Shown here piece after piece: positions 7,460 through 15,046 of a stretch of DNA of 15,048 nucleotides. The notes below the pieces were generated by a model. That model had not been told where the DNA came from and did no database searches. It worked only from the letters and a program-made list of their open reading frames with translations. Position numbers and translations under genes: made by a program. The stretch covers positions 1-15,048 of the forward strand of contig DXYF01000005.1 in the NCBI GenBank assembly GCA_019415945.1, in the 5' to 3' direction. How positions within the stretch are numbered: position 1 is the stretch's first letter; the number at the start of each line of letters is the position of its first letter. The DNA comes from Clostridiales bacterium. GTDB lineage: Bacteria > Bacillota > Clostridia > Oscillospirales > Acutalibacteraceae.

Positions 7460-8149
7460 ATGGATAGGGATCAAACAAGGGAAAAAATCCTGCACCACGC
7501 CGTGAGTATAATCGGCGGCTTTTTGGGCGGGTATGCAATATTCAATCACTGCGACCTGTTCGGAAACGCACAGACGGCAAACTTAATTCATATTGTGGGC
7601 AAGATTTTCAGTGCGGATTTTTCGGGACTGATTTTTCTTGTGCTTGCAATGCTCGCTTATTTTGCGGGAAATGTATTCTGCGTAATTGCAGAAAAATTCA
7701 TTAAATTTGACTTAAAATGCATAAGCCTTATTTTCACAAGCTGTGCTGTCGTAATTATCGGCATTTTTCCTGATATAGCAAATCACTATATTGCACTTCT
7801 GCCGATACTTTTTGTAACGCCGATTCAGTGGAACGCATACAGAACAGCCGCAGGGTACGCAAGCTCAACAATTTTTTCAACAAACAATTTTCGTGTGGCT
7901 GTTATGTCGCTGACGAGATATGTCATTGACAGGGACAAAAAGCAGGCTGAGCAGTCGAGGTTTTATTGGCTGACATTGCTCTGCTTTCATACGGGCGTTG
8001 CACTTTCGTGTACAGCAAGTCTGTTTTTGGGGACAGAGAGCATTTGGTTCTGCTTTGTGCCGATTGCCCTTTCGTCGTTTGCATATTTGTGGTTTAACGA
8101 GAGAGCCGTAAAACGCATTGCGGTAAGATATATCTTAAAAAGAGCATAA
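7460..8149 (+). CDS. DUF1275 (YoaK-like) integral membrane protein
   Basis: This 229-residue protein has about six hydrophobic spans (roughly 10-30, 54-78, 86-103, 106-122, 168-190, 194-212). The first region, GGFLGGYAIFNH...TANLIHI (19-45), corresponds to the family pattern G-x-x-D-A-x-x-F...TGN. The middle PIQWNAYRTAAGYASSTIFS (121-140) corresponds to the QNA...TTvlTGN pattern, so it looks like a divergent DUF1275 member. The usual Asp of the first motif and the Gly of TGN are absent. The biochemical function of the family is unknown. The ATG follows GGAAG (7448-7452) by seven bases. It is transcribed alone, divergent from the LysR regulator, which may control it. Family assignment is from pattern recognition only. 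Confidence 0.75.
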   Translation: MDRDQTREKILHHAVSIIGGFLGGYAIFNHCDLFGNAQTANLIHIVGKIFSADFSGLIFLVLAMLAYFAGNVFCVIAEKFIKFDLKCISLIFTSCAVVIIGIFPDIANHYIALLPILFVTPIQWNAYRTAAGYASSTIFSTNNFRVAVMSLTRYVIDRDKKQAEQSRFYWLTLLCFHTGVALSCTASLFLGTESIWFCFVPIALSSFAYLWFNERAVKRIAVRYILKRA

Positions 8150-8174
8150 AATTTTATATTGTATTACGCAAAAG

Positions 8175-8218
8175 AAGAACTCGAAATTCAGTTAACCGGA
8201 TTTCGAGTTCTTGTTTTT
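8175..8218 (+). terminator. Rho-independent terminator of the DUF1275 gene, possibly bidirectional
   Basis: AAGAACTCGAAAT (8175-8187) pairs with ATTTCGAGTTCTT (8200-8212), a perfect 13-bp stem, followed by GTTTTT. On the - strand the stem is followed by CTTTTGC, a weaker T-run, so it may also stop the operon converging from the right. The 164 bp between this stem and the HAD gene at 8377 show no better - strand terminator and no gene. Confidence 0.85.
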
Positions 8219-8376
8219 AACAGAAACTGATATTTGTATAGATTAAAAAATTTTTAACAGATAAAATTATGTTTATGAGAAAGTGTTTATTTCTGCGTCA
8301 TTAGTAAAAATGCCGATTGGACAGGCAATATTTGTTAAACTTTATATTTTGTGTTCGGCACGAATTATATGCCCGA

Positions 8377-9027
8377 CTAAATTTCATTGATTATGTAGTC
8401 TGCAATTTCATCTGTCGAATTTACAACAGGATATTTTTTTAGCTTAGCATCATCTTTTGTAATACCGAATCCATAGCTGACTCCCAAAAAATCGACCTCA
8501 GATGCCTCCGCACCTTTTTCGTCATAATCAGAGTCGCCGACAAGAACGGTACTGTCAGGCAGAGCGTTAAGAGTGTAAAGTATTTTGGTTATAATAAATG
8601 CCTTTGTGCATTTGTCTGTACCGTCCCAGCCGTGAATGAGATTAAAGTAATCTGCAAGACCTGCCTGTTTGAGCATTTGCCGTGCGTAATTTTCAAGCTT
8701 TAGGGTTGCAACAGCAAGCAAATAGCCGTTTTCTTTCAGAGTTTTTAAGGTTTCTTCAATTCCCTCATAAACAGTAAACTTTGTCAATCCCTCTTTGCTG
8801 TATGTTGTTCTGTAGGTATCTACAGCGTTTTCAAGCTCTTTTTCACTGTGTATGTTATAAAGCCTTGAAAAGCCGTCCTTTAAAGGTCCGCCTATAACAA
8901 ACTTTTCGTTTTCGACTGTCTTTTTTTCAAGTCCTAAAAGCTTGCCTGTGGTTTTATAGCAATACATAATACCGTCGGAGGTATCAAGCAATGTGCCGTC
9001 CAAATCAAAAATTATTAGTTTTTTCAT
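8377..9027 (-). CDS. HAD-superfamily phosphatase, phosphoglycolate phosphatase-like
   Basis: This 216-residue cytosolic HAD hydrolase has a small helical C1 cap (about 15-80). Motif I is DLDGTLLD with nucleophile D8 and acid D10. Motif II is T108 in AVATLK, motif III is probably K142 in CTKAF, and motif IV is GDSDYD (164-169). It resembles the Gph/PgmB-type phosphatases that act on sugar phosphates and phosphoglycolate. It is the last gene of the five-gene - strand operon. The stop of the gene before it and its own ATG are separated by one base, with the ribosome site AAAAGGGA inside the end of that gene, so the two are probably translationally coupled. By context it may dephosphorylate a sugar acid phosphate, as N-acylneuraminate-9-phosphatase does in sialic acid synthesis, but general detoxification is possible. 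Confidence 0.88.
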   Translation of the reverse strand: MKKLIIFDLDGTLLDTSDGIMYCYKTTGKLLGLEKKTVENEKFVIGGPLKDGFSRLYNIHSEKELENAVDTYRTTYSKEGLTKFTVYEGIEETLKTLKENGYLLAVATLKLENYARQMLKQAGLADYFNLIHGWDGTDKCTKAFIITKILYTLNALPDSTVLVGDSDYDEKGAEASEVDFLGVSYGFGITKDDAKLKKYPVVNSTDEIADYIINEI

Positions 9028-9028
9028 A

Positions 9029-10627
9029 TTATTTTCCCTTTTTTAAGTTTGAAATCTGCTCATCAAGGTGCTTTTTGTTTTCTATATATTCGTTGAGCCT
9101 TTTTTCCGTGGCGTCAAGAACGCCCTCAAGCATTTTTATTTTTTCGCTGTCACTTCTTGAAACCGAGTGAATATCAAGAGTAACGCCCGTGTACTTCAGC
9201 TCTTTTTTAAGCTCTGTGTTTTCAACTTTTTTTAGTATTTTGCTGTCTGTTGAGTACAAGTAAATCACTTCTTCCTCGATTTTGTTTTTGCTGTGCTTTG
9301 TAATAAAAATCGGTCTTATAAACTTAAAAATCTCATTGTGTATTCCGTCAAAATAAATGTGCTTGTTTTCTTCGTTCAGAAAAATAACATAACCCTTGTT
9401 TTGTTTTGACAAAAGATATGACGATATATCCTCAATGCTCCTTGAATCCGATAGATTATCAGACAATATTCCCAAGTTGTCAAAATCGGTTATTTCACAG
9501 CTTTTTTGCACTGCAAAACCGCTGTTTTCGCAAGCGATTAGCTCGTTTAAGAGCATTTCGTTTGAATTGGTGACGATACTGCGGTTTGTGCCGCTTATTT
9601 GCTCTGCAATTTTAACGGCACAGTAGTATTTGTGTATGTGCTTAAAATCGGTCATTATGCGATTGTCAAAGCAAATCATTCTGTCGCAGAAGTGACCTAA
9701 ATTTTTAACGGCAGTAGAATATGCGGCAATGGCAGTTTTTACTCTGCCCGAAAAAATAAACGGCAGCAGTTCTGACGGCATGGCAAAAGGAAGAACGCTT
9801 GAGTTTTCAGAGAATATTTCGTTGTAGCGTCCCGCAATATCATCGGGGTGAGGCTTAACGGCAATATGGGTATCATCAAGAAAATAGTCAGCAAAAAGTT
9901 TGTACAGCATATGCTGTCGGTCAAGCGTCATAATTCCGAGATTCGCCATGTGCTGAGTAAGAATAAGGCTGATGTTTTGGTTGCTTTCTATCCTGCTGTT
10001 TACGCCGAAAAACTTAAACACCTTTTCAAGCTGTGCGTTGTCAAGGGAGGACAAAATCCTTTTGACTGAAAAATCTGTCATTTTTTCATTTGTGTAACCC
10101 TCAAGCTGAGCCTGCTCGTCGGCAAGAATTTCAACTGCACTGTCGTTTGCACCGAAATAGCCGAGAACATTCATAAGAGAATATTGGATTTTATTACGCT
10201 TTAAATTTGAAATCATAAATTCGTTGTCTGACAAAACTCCGCAGCCCTCTTCAAAGCAATGGTATTTGATTTTATTTTTTATGATATACCAGCCAAACGG
10301 AAAATGGTCGGGACAAAGATAGATTTCATCCATTTTGGAAATATCAACGGGAAGAATTTTTTTAATATCCTTACACGCCCTGTTTAAAACACTTGATTTT
10401 GAACGGTGCTTGCTTTCGCTTTGTCTGACTTTGCTGTTTACCGACATCTCGTTTAGTATGATAACATCATCAAAAATATCAGAGCTTTGATACCTGTGCA
10501 AAAACGCAACGGAGTTTTGGTGAATATCGGACAAAAGTAAAACAGCCTTTTCATTTGGCTTGCGTGTCATTTTGTGAAGCACACAGCATTGAATGTGGTA
10601 GGTTGTAAGGGCATAATACAAAATCAT
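9029..10627 (-). CDS. putative sialyl/polysialyltransferase-like GT-B glycosyltransferase
   Basis: This 532-residue protein shows, in the right order, the three short motifs of bacterial sialyl- and polysialyltransferases (GT38/GT52-like): the E-E-G motif FEEGCG (125-130), the HP motif KPHPDD (258-263), and the serine/threonine motif AAYSTAV (301-307). In those families they bind acceptor and CMP-sugar and supply the general acid/base. The N terminus MILYYALTTYHIQCC looks like a first Rossmann strand, not a signal peptide, so the enzyme should work at the inner face of the membrane. A C-terminal extension has a region of unknown type (about 410-490) and a charged coiled coil (about 494-530). 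The ATG lies 8 nt after the stop of the gene before it. With a cytidylyltransferase in the same operon, a CMP-sugar donor is likely; the exact sugar and acceptor are unknown. Confidence 0.7.
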   Translation of the reverse strand: MILYYALTTYHIQCCVLHKMTRKPNEKAVLLLSDIHQNSVAFLHRYQSSDIFDDVIILNEMSVNSKVRQSESKHRSKSSVLNRACKDIKKILPVDISKMDEIYLCPDHFPFGWYIIKNKIKYHCFEEGCGVLSDNEFMISNLKRNKIQYSLMNVLGYFGANDSAVEILADEQAQLEGYTNEKMTDFSVKRILSSLDNAQLEKVFKFFGVNSRIESNQNISLILTQHMANLGIMTLDRQHMLYKLFADYFLDDTHIAVKPHPDDIAGRYNEIFSENSSVLPFAMPSELLPFIFSGRVKTAIAAYSTAVKNLGHFCDRMICFDNRIMTDFKHIHKYYCAVKIAEQISGTNRSIVTNSNEMLLNELIACENSGFAVQKSCEITDFDNLGILSDNLSDSRSIEDISSYLLSKQNKGYVIFLNEENKHIYFDGIHNEIFKFIRPIFITKHSKNKIEEEVIYLYSTDSKILKKVENTELKKELKYTGVTLDIHSVSRSDSEKIKMLEGVLDATEKRLNEYIENKKHLDEQISNLKKGK

Positions 10628-10635
10628 ATTTTAAC

Positions 10636-12714
10636 TCACTTTACAAATTCATTTTCAATAAGTACACCGAGAGAACCTGTTTCAAACGATGCGGACCCAA
10701 CTGCACGGTTGACAGGATAGTCGGCAAACAAATTTTTAAAATATTCGGGGCAGGCAATTACCTGACGGCACACGGCATATGCGTCGCTTCCGCAAATATT
10801 CATCATATACGGATAGTCTTTAAAATGCGTTGTGTAGTCGCCGACAAAGTCTTTGATACCCTGTTGAATTTCCTTTATCATTTCGTAACCCTCTGTTTCG
10901 GGGTAATCAAACTCATACTTTACGCTTCCGTTTTCATCGAAATCAAAGCCGATAAAAGACGGACACGGAGCACTGAGCATAATTTCGGTAAAAACACCGT
11001 ACATCTGCTTTACATTGTGGTCGCGGCGAATTTCACGGTTTACTCTTTGAGAAAACATATATGAAGATATAATATCGTTTGCAAACTGAGGCTCGATAAT
11101 ATCCATATCGTGCAAATATACGGAGCCGGCAACAAGACCTTTAACCTTGCAATCTATCTTCCATTCGTCTTCTATGAGGTATCTAAGAGCAGAAAAACCG
11201 CTTGCCGCCCAGCCGATGTCAACAATAACAGCACTTTTGCTGTCGCCGATAACTTGACTGTAATATTGCTTTGCGGCAAGATTTGAGCTTTCGTATTTTT
11301 TTACGACGATATCCCAGTTTTTGATAAAAACCTCTGCGATTTGCTCATAGTTTTCATTTGAAAGAACAGTGTTCATCGGCAAATTGTTTTCCTCAAGATG
11401 TTTTTGCATTTGAGCAAGATCCATGGCCTTAAGAATTTTTTCAAGAGTCATTTTGCGTGGAATTTTATATTTTATATATCGCAAAAGAAGCTCGTTTCTA
11501 AATCTTTTTACAGTCAGCTTTGTGGCGGCAGAACGCGACCAATAAACATATTCGGTTTTATCATTTGGATATAATTTGTCATAAACCGCTTTTAAAATAT
11601 AGCCGTCACGGGACAAAAACAAAATTTTTTCCGTACCGTTATTTTGGCAGTAGTTGTGAATGTAACTGCAATATCCGAGAACAAGAAATCCTGCGTAGGT
11701 GTAGCCGTATTCGTAAAATTGTGAATACTGCCTGTCGCCGTTTTGCAGCTTTGCGTTGACAACACCTCTGTAAGCAGAGCCTGTAAGAGATGTCATATCA
11801 AAGGCACGGTGAGCGTTTCCCCTTGCGTTTACATTTTTGTACCATATCGGAGTAATGTTACTTTTTCGGGCGGAAAGATTGTCGGACACATAATTGTCGC
11901 CGATGTGTAAATAGCTTTTATCTGTGCCGTACTTGCTTTTTACAATATCGTAAAGTGCACAGGTTCGCTTGCTTGCACTGTATTCATTTGAAATTATTAT
12001 CTCATCAAAGCCGTCATATCCGCATTTTGCAAGCATTTTTTCAATTACTTCCCTTGGCAGATACATATCGGATACGGCAATGACCGTTTTGTTAAGATTT
12101 TTAGCCTCCTTGAAAACCTCCAACATATAAGGGTTTGCAAAGCATAGATTAAGCTCTGTTTCAATTTCATACTGCATTGCTTTTTCTGTGTCAAGCACAA
12201 CAAATCTCTGCATTTTTTCGTAAATGTCACGCAGCGTAACCTCGTGATTTCCGTTTTTTTCAAAAGCCTCTGCCCGTGCAAGCTTTTCGGCAAGCTCTCG
12301 ATAACGCTTAAAACCGGGGCATTTGTTAAGCTCACCGAGAATAAAAAATACGGACTTTGGATTATCAAAGGGTCTGAGTATTAAAGTATCAAAAATGTCA
12401 AAAGAAACAACATCGTTTACCAGAAATTTTTTTGCCATAAGCGTGTATGACGGACGCTTGACGAAGGAGGATTCGGGTGCACTTACGCAAGGTTTTACGG
12501 TGTATTTTTTGCGTTCATACACACGAGGTTTTGCACTGCAATTTCCGTTGATAAAATCTGCAAAATACAGCGACATCAAATATATGCTTTTGCGAAAAAA
12601 ACTTTTTTCGCTGTCGCCGTACTTATAAAACCCCTCAAGAATAAATCGGTTTTTCATTACGGCACGAATTTTAAGCCTGTTAAATTTCTTTTTGTATTTG
12701 TCGATAATTTTCAT
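10636..12714 (-). CDS. COG5610-type HAD protein with additional C-terminal domain
   Basis: This 692-residue protein has no signal peptide or clear membrane span. Residues about 1-95 are a basic N-terminal extension. A HAD domain follows, with motif I DIFDTL (106-111), motif II S215 in VSDMYL, motif III K249 in ASKRT, and motif IV GDNYVSD (272-278). A second domain starts at about 330 and includes FLSRDGYILK (367-376) and VDIGWAASG (498-506). This layout is that of the predicted HAD hydrolases of COG5610 in polysaccharide clusters, whose reaction is not established to my knowledge. Its ATG shares one base with the stop codon of the aldolase gene (TGATG), so it is translationally coupled. It is probably involved in making or assembling a surface glycan. 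Confidence is high for the family and low for any function. Confidence 0.8.
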   Translation of the reverse strand: MKIIDKYKKKFNRLKIRAVMKNRFILEGFYKYGDSEKSFFRKSIYLMSLYFADFINGNCSAKPRVYERKKYTVKPCVSAPESSFVKRPSYTLMAKKFLVNDVVSFDIFDTLILRPFDNPKSVFFILGELNKCPGFKRYRELAEKLARAEAFEKNGNHEVTLRDIYEKMQRFVVLDTEKAMQYEIETELNLCFANPYMLEVFKEAKNLNKTVIAVSDMYLPREVIEKMLAKCGYDGFDEIIISNEYSASKRTCALYDIVKSKYGTDKSYLHIGDNYVSDNLSARKSNITPIWYKNVNARGNAHRAFDMTSLTGSAYRGVVNAKLQNGDRQYSQFYEYGYTYAGFLVLGYCSYIHNYCQNNGTEKILFLSRDGYILKAVYDKLYPNDKTEYVYWSRSAATKLTVKRFRNELLLRYIKYKIPRKMTLEKILKAMDLAQMQKHLEENNLPMNTVLSNENYEQIAEVFIKNWDIVVKKYESSNLAAKQYYSQVIGDSKSAVIVDIGWAASGFSALRYLIEDEWKIDCKVKGLVAGSVYLHDMDIIEPQFANDIISSYMFSQRVNREIRRDHNVKQMYGVFTEIMLSAPCPSFIGFDFDENGSVKYEFDYPETEGYEMIKEIQQGIKDFVGDYTTHFKDYPYMMNICGSDAYAVCRQVIACPEYFKNLFADYPVNRAVGSASFETGSLGVLIENEFVK

Positions 12715-14324
12715 CAGGATTTCATTTTGCTCCTTTTGTCTTTGTTGTAAATTGATGGAGTAACAAACTTTATCTTGATTTTATCAGAAAGCTTTTTTAA
12801 CTCTTCTGTAACAGCGAGGTTTTTTTCCTGCAAAATAACAGGGTCGTAAATTCCGCAAAGGCTGTCCTCAACATAATTTGAAAGAGGATTTCTTGAAAAT
12901 CCGTCATAGCCCGCAAGAGCAACGCTTTTTACAGACGCCTTTTTAAGAAGTTTCAGTATCATCATGCCCGAATTGTCCGACGCGTCAACAGAGGCGTTTA
13001 TAAGCTCGGAATAGTTTACCTTAGTCGCCTTTTTGGGCAGGTTCTGAATATTTGAGGTGAAAATTGTCTTTTTTAAGCTGAGCTTGTCGGCAAGCTCTTT
13101 GTATCTGACAGAGTTGCCCACAAAAACCATATCAGGCTCAATGAAGTCAGGAATGAAATTAACAGAAATAACAAAAGGCTCTTTTTTAGATATGTACTTG
13201 GTGATAGCGTCCTTTTTGCTCTTAACGCTTGCACCGGGTGCTATAACCAAAATATTTTTGTTGTCAAAACGCTTTCTTAATTTTCCTATTGTTTCAATAT
13301 CGTCCACCGCGTTGGTCTGATAGCTTTGATATATTTTTTCTATAAGCAGCTTGTTAAAAAATCTTTTCTCTTCAACAGGTATTTGCTGAAGAATATTTCC
13401 TATTGCAGACATCGAAAGAGAATGCTTTGCGATAAGGAATGACGCATAGTTTGGATGACAGTTGTTTGAGGCTGATAAAAAGTAGGCGGAATTGTAGCCC
13501 CAGGGCGATGTGAGAGAAATAGGGACAAGATATTTATCAACAATTTCAAGCACAGGCAAAACATCATATTTTGCGTTGTGGTTTTTGTTAAGATAATCCA
13601 TAAAAAGCTCTGAACATAAGTTGCCTGCACCTCGTCCCATTCCGTTTGCACTGCAGTCAATGATGATTTCACGCTCAGTGCTGTATTCTGCAAGCGTCTG
13701 AGCGTTTGAAAAGGCGAGCTGAAGATTGTTGTGAGAATGATAGCCGAGCTTAATTGAGGTTTTGAGGTTGTTGTCAACGAGAAACACCTGGCGGATTAAA
13801 TCTTTTTTATACATAAGACCGAGTGTGTCAACAATGTAAAACGCATACGGCTCAAGATTATTTATGCGTTCAAGCAAATCAATGAATTGCCTGTCGGTGT
13901 AATTTGTGGTTCCGACAGGCTGCATAAAAAGCTTGTAGCCCTTGTTTTTGATAATTTCGGCACACTCAAACGCCCTGTCGATTTCGTTGGGATGAAAAGT
14001 CAGCCTTATTCCGTCAATCGGTCCGCTTGATGCGTCAGACAAAAGCTTGGGGTTAATTTCACGCTCCCCGAGTGCAATCATGGCAACATACATTGAGCCG
14101 GACAGGCTGTCCTTGTTTATCAGCTTGTTCAGATGCTCAACGCTGTTAAACAGCGAATAGTTTGGGTCGTATTGCCTGTTTGTAAGAAATCCGCATTCTA
14201 TAATATCAGTATTTGCCTTTGTAAGATTAAAAAGTATGGTTTCGATGGCTTTGCTTCCAAAGTCCCAATCGTTTACATATCCTCCGTCGCGAAGGGTACA
14301 ATCAAGAATTTTTACTTTACTCAT
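12714..14324 (-). CDS. DRE-TIM metallo-aldolase fused to a CstII/Maf-like domain
   Basis: This 536-residue protein has two parts. Residues 1 to about 345 are a DRE-TIM barrel of the 4-hydroxy-2-oxovalerate aldolase/HMG-CoA lyase group. DCTLRDGG (8-15) carries the catalytic Arg and metal-binding Asp13, HSHNN (196-200) gives the two metal-binding His, and GMGRGAGN (228-235) is the glycine-rich loop. Such enzymes join or split pyruvate and an aldehyde. Residues about 355-530 form a Rossmann-like domain with APGAS (362-366), a SG pair (452-453), and AGYDGFS (471-477). These echo GNGPS, SGVYM and SGIDFY of the sialyltransferase CstII and DUF115 Maf proteins, but the CstII catalytic His is not evident. 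I chose the ATG at 14324, after GAGAGTGA; a further in-frame ATG 20 codons upstream lies well inside the preceding gene. It overlaps that gene by 8 nt. Its role is probably making a 2-keto-3-deoxy sugar acid (inference). Confidence 0.8.
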   Translation of the reverse strand: MSKVKILDCTLRDGGYVNDWDFGSKAIETILFNLTKANTDIIECGFLTNRQYDPNYSLFNSVEHLNKLINKDSLSGSMYVAMIALGEREINPKLLSDASSGPIDGIRLTFHPNEIDRAFECAEIIKNKGYKLFMQPVGTTNYTDRQFIDLLERINNLEPYAFYIVDTLGLMYKKDLIRQVFLVDNNLKTSIKLGYHSHNNLQLAFSNAQTLAEYSTEREIIIDCSANGMGRGAGNLCSELFMDYLNKNHNAKYDVLPVLEIVDKYLVPISLTSPWGYNSAYFLSASNNCHPNYASFLIAKHSLSMSAIGNILQQIPVEEKRFFNKLLIEKIYQSYQTNAVDDIETIGKLRKRFDNKNILVIAPGASVKSKKDAITKYISKKEPFVISVNFIPDFIEPDMVFVGNSVRYKELADKLSLKKTIFTSNIQNLPKKATKVNYSELINASVDASDNSGMMILKLLKKASVKSVALAGYDGFSRNPLSNYVEDSLCGIYDPVILQEKNLAVTEELKKLSDKIKIKFVTPSIYNKDKRSKMKS

Positions 14325-14985
14325 TTTTGTCACTCTCAGTTTTAATGTATTTATCAAACACAACCTGTGCAAGCTCAAAGTCAATAGGTTGGTTTATGTC
14401 TGTTGATTCAACAAAATCAACCTCGATGGCACAAGGCTTGTCGCCGATTCTTCTTGAATTACGAATAAGCTCTTTTTTGTAAACATAAAGACCTGTTGTT
14501 TCGGCATAGGTGTTTTTAATATCCTGTGTTCTCGGGATTTTTGTTGTGTCGTAGTTTGGTTGTCCGTCAATCCACAAAAACTCCTGGACTGCCTTTACGG
14601 TAAACGCCGAGTCATAGCCTTCGTTTTTAACCTTTTCAACCGCTGTTTCTATTGTTTTTTTCTTGATAAACGGTGCGGTGGCATGGGTGAGTACATAAAT
14701 ATCAGCGTCAACATCGCTTGCAAATGACTTTAAAACATCAATTATAAGCGTTGAATTCGTGTCAAGACTTTCACTTCTCTTTAAAAATCTAATGCCGTCG
14801 GGTAAATATTTTTTTACTTCTTCGTTGCTGCAATATACATAAGCCTCGTCTATTCCGTCTGCCTTTGCAAGAGTTTCCAAAATATATGTCAGAAGAGGCT
14901 TTCCTCCTTTAAACGCCTTTGTATTCTTCCCCGGTAATCGCTCGTTGTTGAGCTTCAGCGGTACAAACGCAACGGTTTTACTCAT
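14317..14985 (-). CDS. acylneuraminate-type cytidylyltransferase (CMP-sugar synthase)
   Basis: This 222-residue cytosolic enzyme should transfer CMP from CTP to a 2-keto-3-deoxy acid sugar such as a nonulosonic acid, releasing PPi. The nucleotide-binding N terminus reads VPLKLNNERLPGKN (8-21). The RLPGKN core is canonical, but the usual ARGGSK stretch before it is replaced by LKLNNE. Further family features are THATAPF (100-106, in the place of QPTSP), PRTQD (151-155), ETTGLYVY (162-169), and EVDFVESTDINQPIDFELA (188-206) for metal and sugar binding. The length is typical. A strong AGGAGG site precedes the ATG. It is the first of five genes seen in the operon and overlaps the aldolase start by 8 nt. 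It could be a NeuA, PseF, LegF or KdsB functional equivalent; the substrate cannot be decided from sequence alone. Confidence 0.88.
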   Translation of the reverse strand: MSKTVAFVPLKLNNERLPGKNTKAFKGGKPLLTYILETLAKADGIDEAYVYCSNEEVKKYLPDGIRFLKRSESLDTNSTLIIDVLKSFASDVDADIYVLTHATAPFIKKKTIETAVEKVKNEGYDSAFTVKAVQEFLWIDGQPNYDTTKIPRTQDIKNTYAETTGLYVYKKELIRNSRRIGDKPCAIEVDFVESTDINQPIDFELAQVVFDKYIKTESDKNE

Positions 14986-15017
14986 TTATATTTCCTCCTA
15001 CAATAATAAATAAGGTT

Positions 15018-15046
15018 AAAGGCACGGTAGCCAGCCGTGTCTTTTT
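15018..15046 (+). terminator. terminator-like hairpin at the right edge
   Basis: AAAGGCACGG (15018-15027) and CCGTGTCTTT (15035-15044) form a 10-bp stem with one G-U pair, and the T-run extends to 15046. The stem is better on the + strand; on the - strand the G-U becomes an A-C mismatch and the tail is TTTAACC. No + strand gene lies close to its left, so it may instead end the - strand gene that lies beyond the window, or be an attenuator ahead of the cytidylyltransferase. No clear - strand promoter is visible between it and that gene. Confidence 0.4.

Noticed and set aside
8300..8340. Small - strand hairpin TGCC/GGCA followed by ATTTTTA
   Set aside because: Only four base pairs around a nine-base loop; it could easily occur by chance.
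8343..8376. Possible - strand terminator just after the HAD gene (TCGGGCA with TGCCGA)
   Set aside because: The stem has a bulge and only six pairs, and it is followed by ACACAAAATAT instead of a T-run. The strong stem at 8175-8212 is a better candidate for ending the operon.
14325..14384. Upstream in-frame ATG that would add 20 residues to the aldolase
   Set aside because: It would overlap the cytidylyltransferase gene by 68 nt. The shorter start begins MSKVKILDCTLRDGG, as the family does, and has GAGAGTGA at a good distance.
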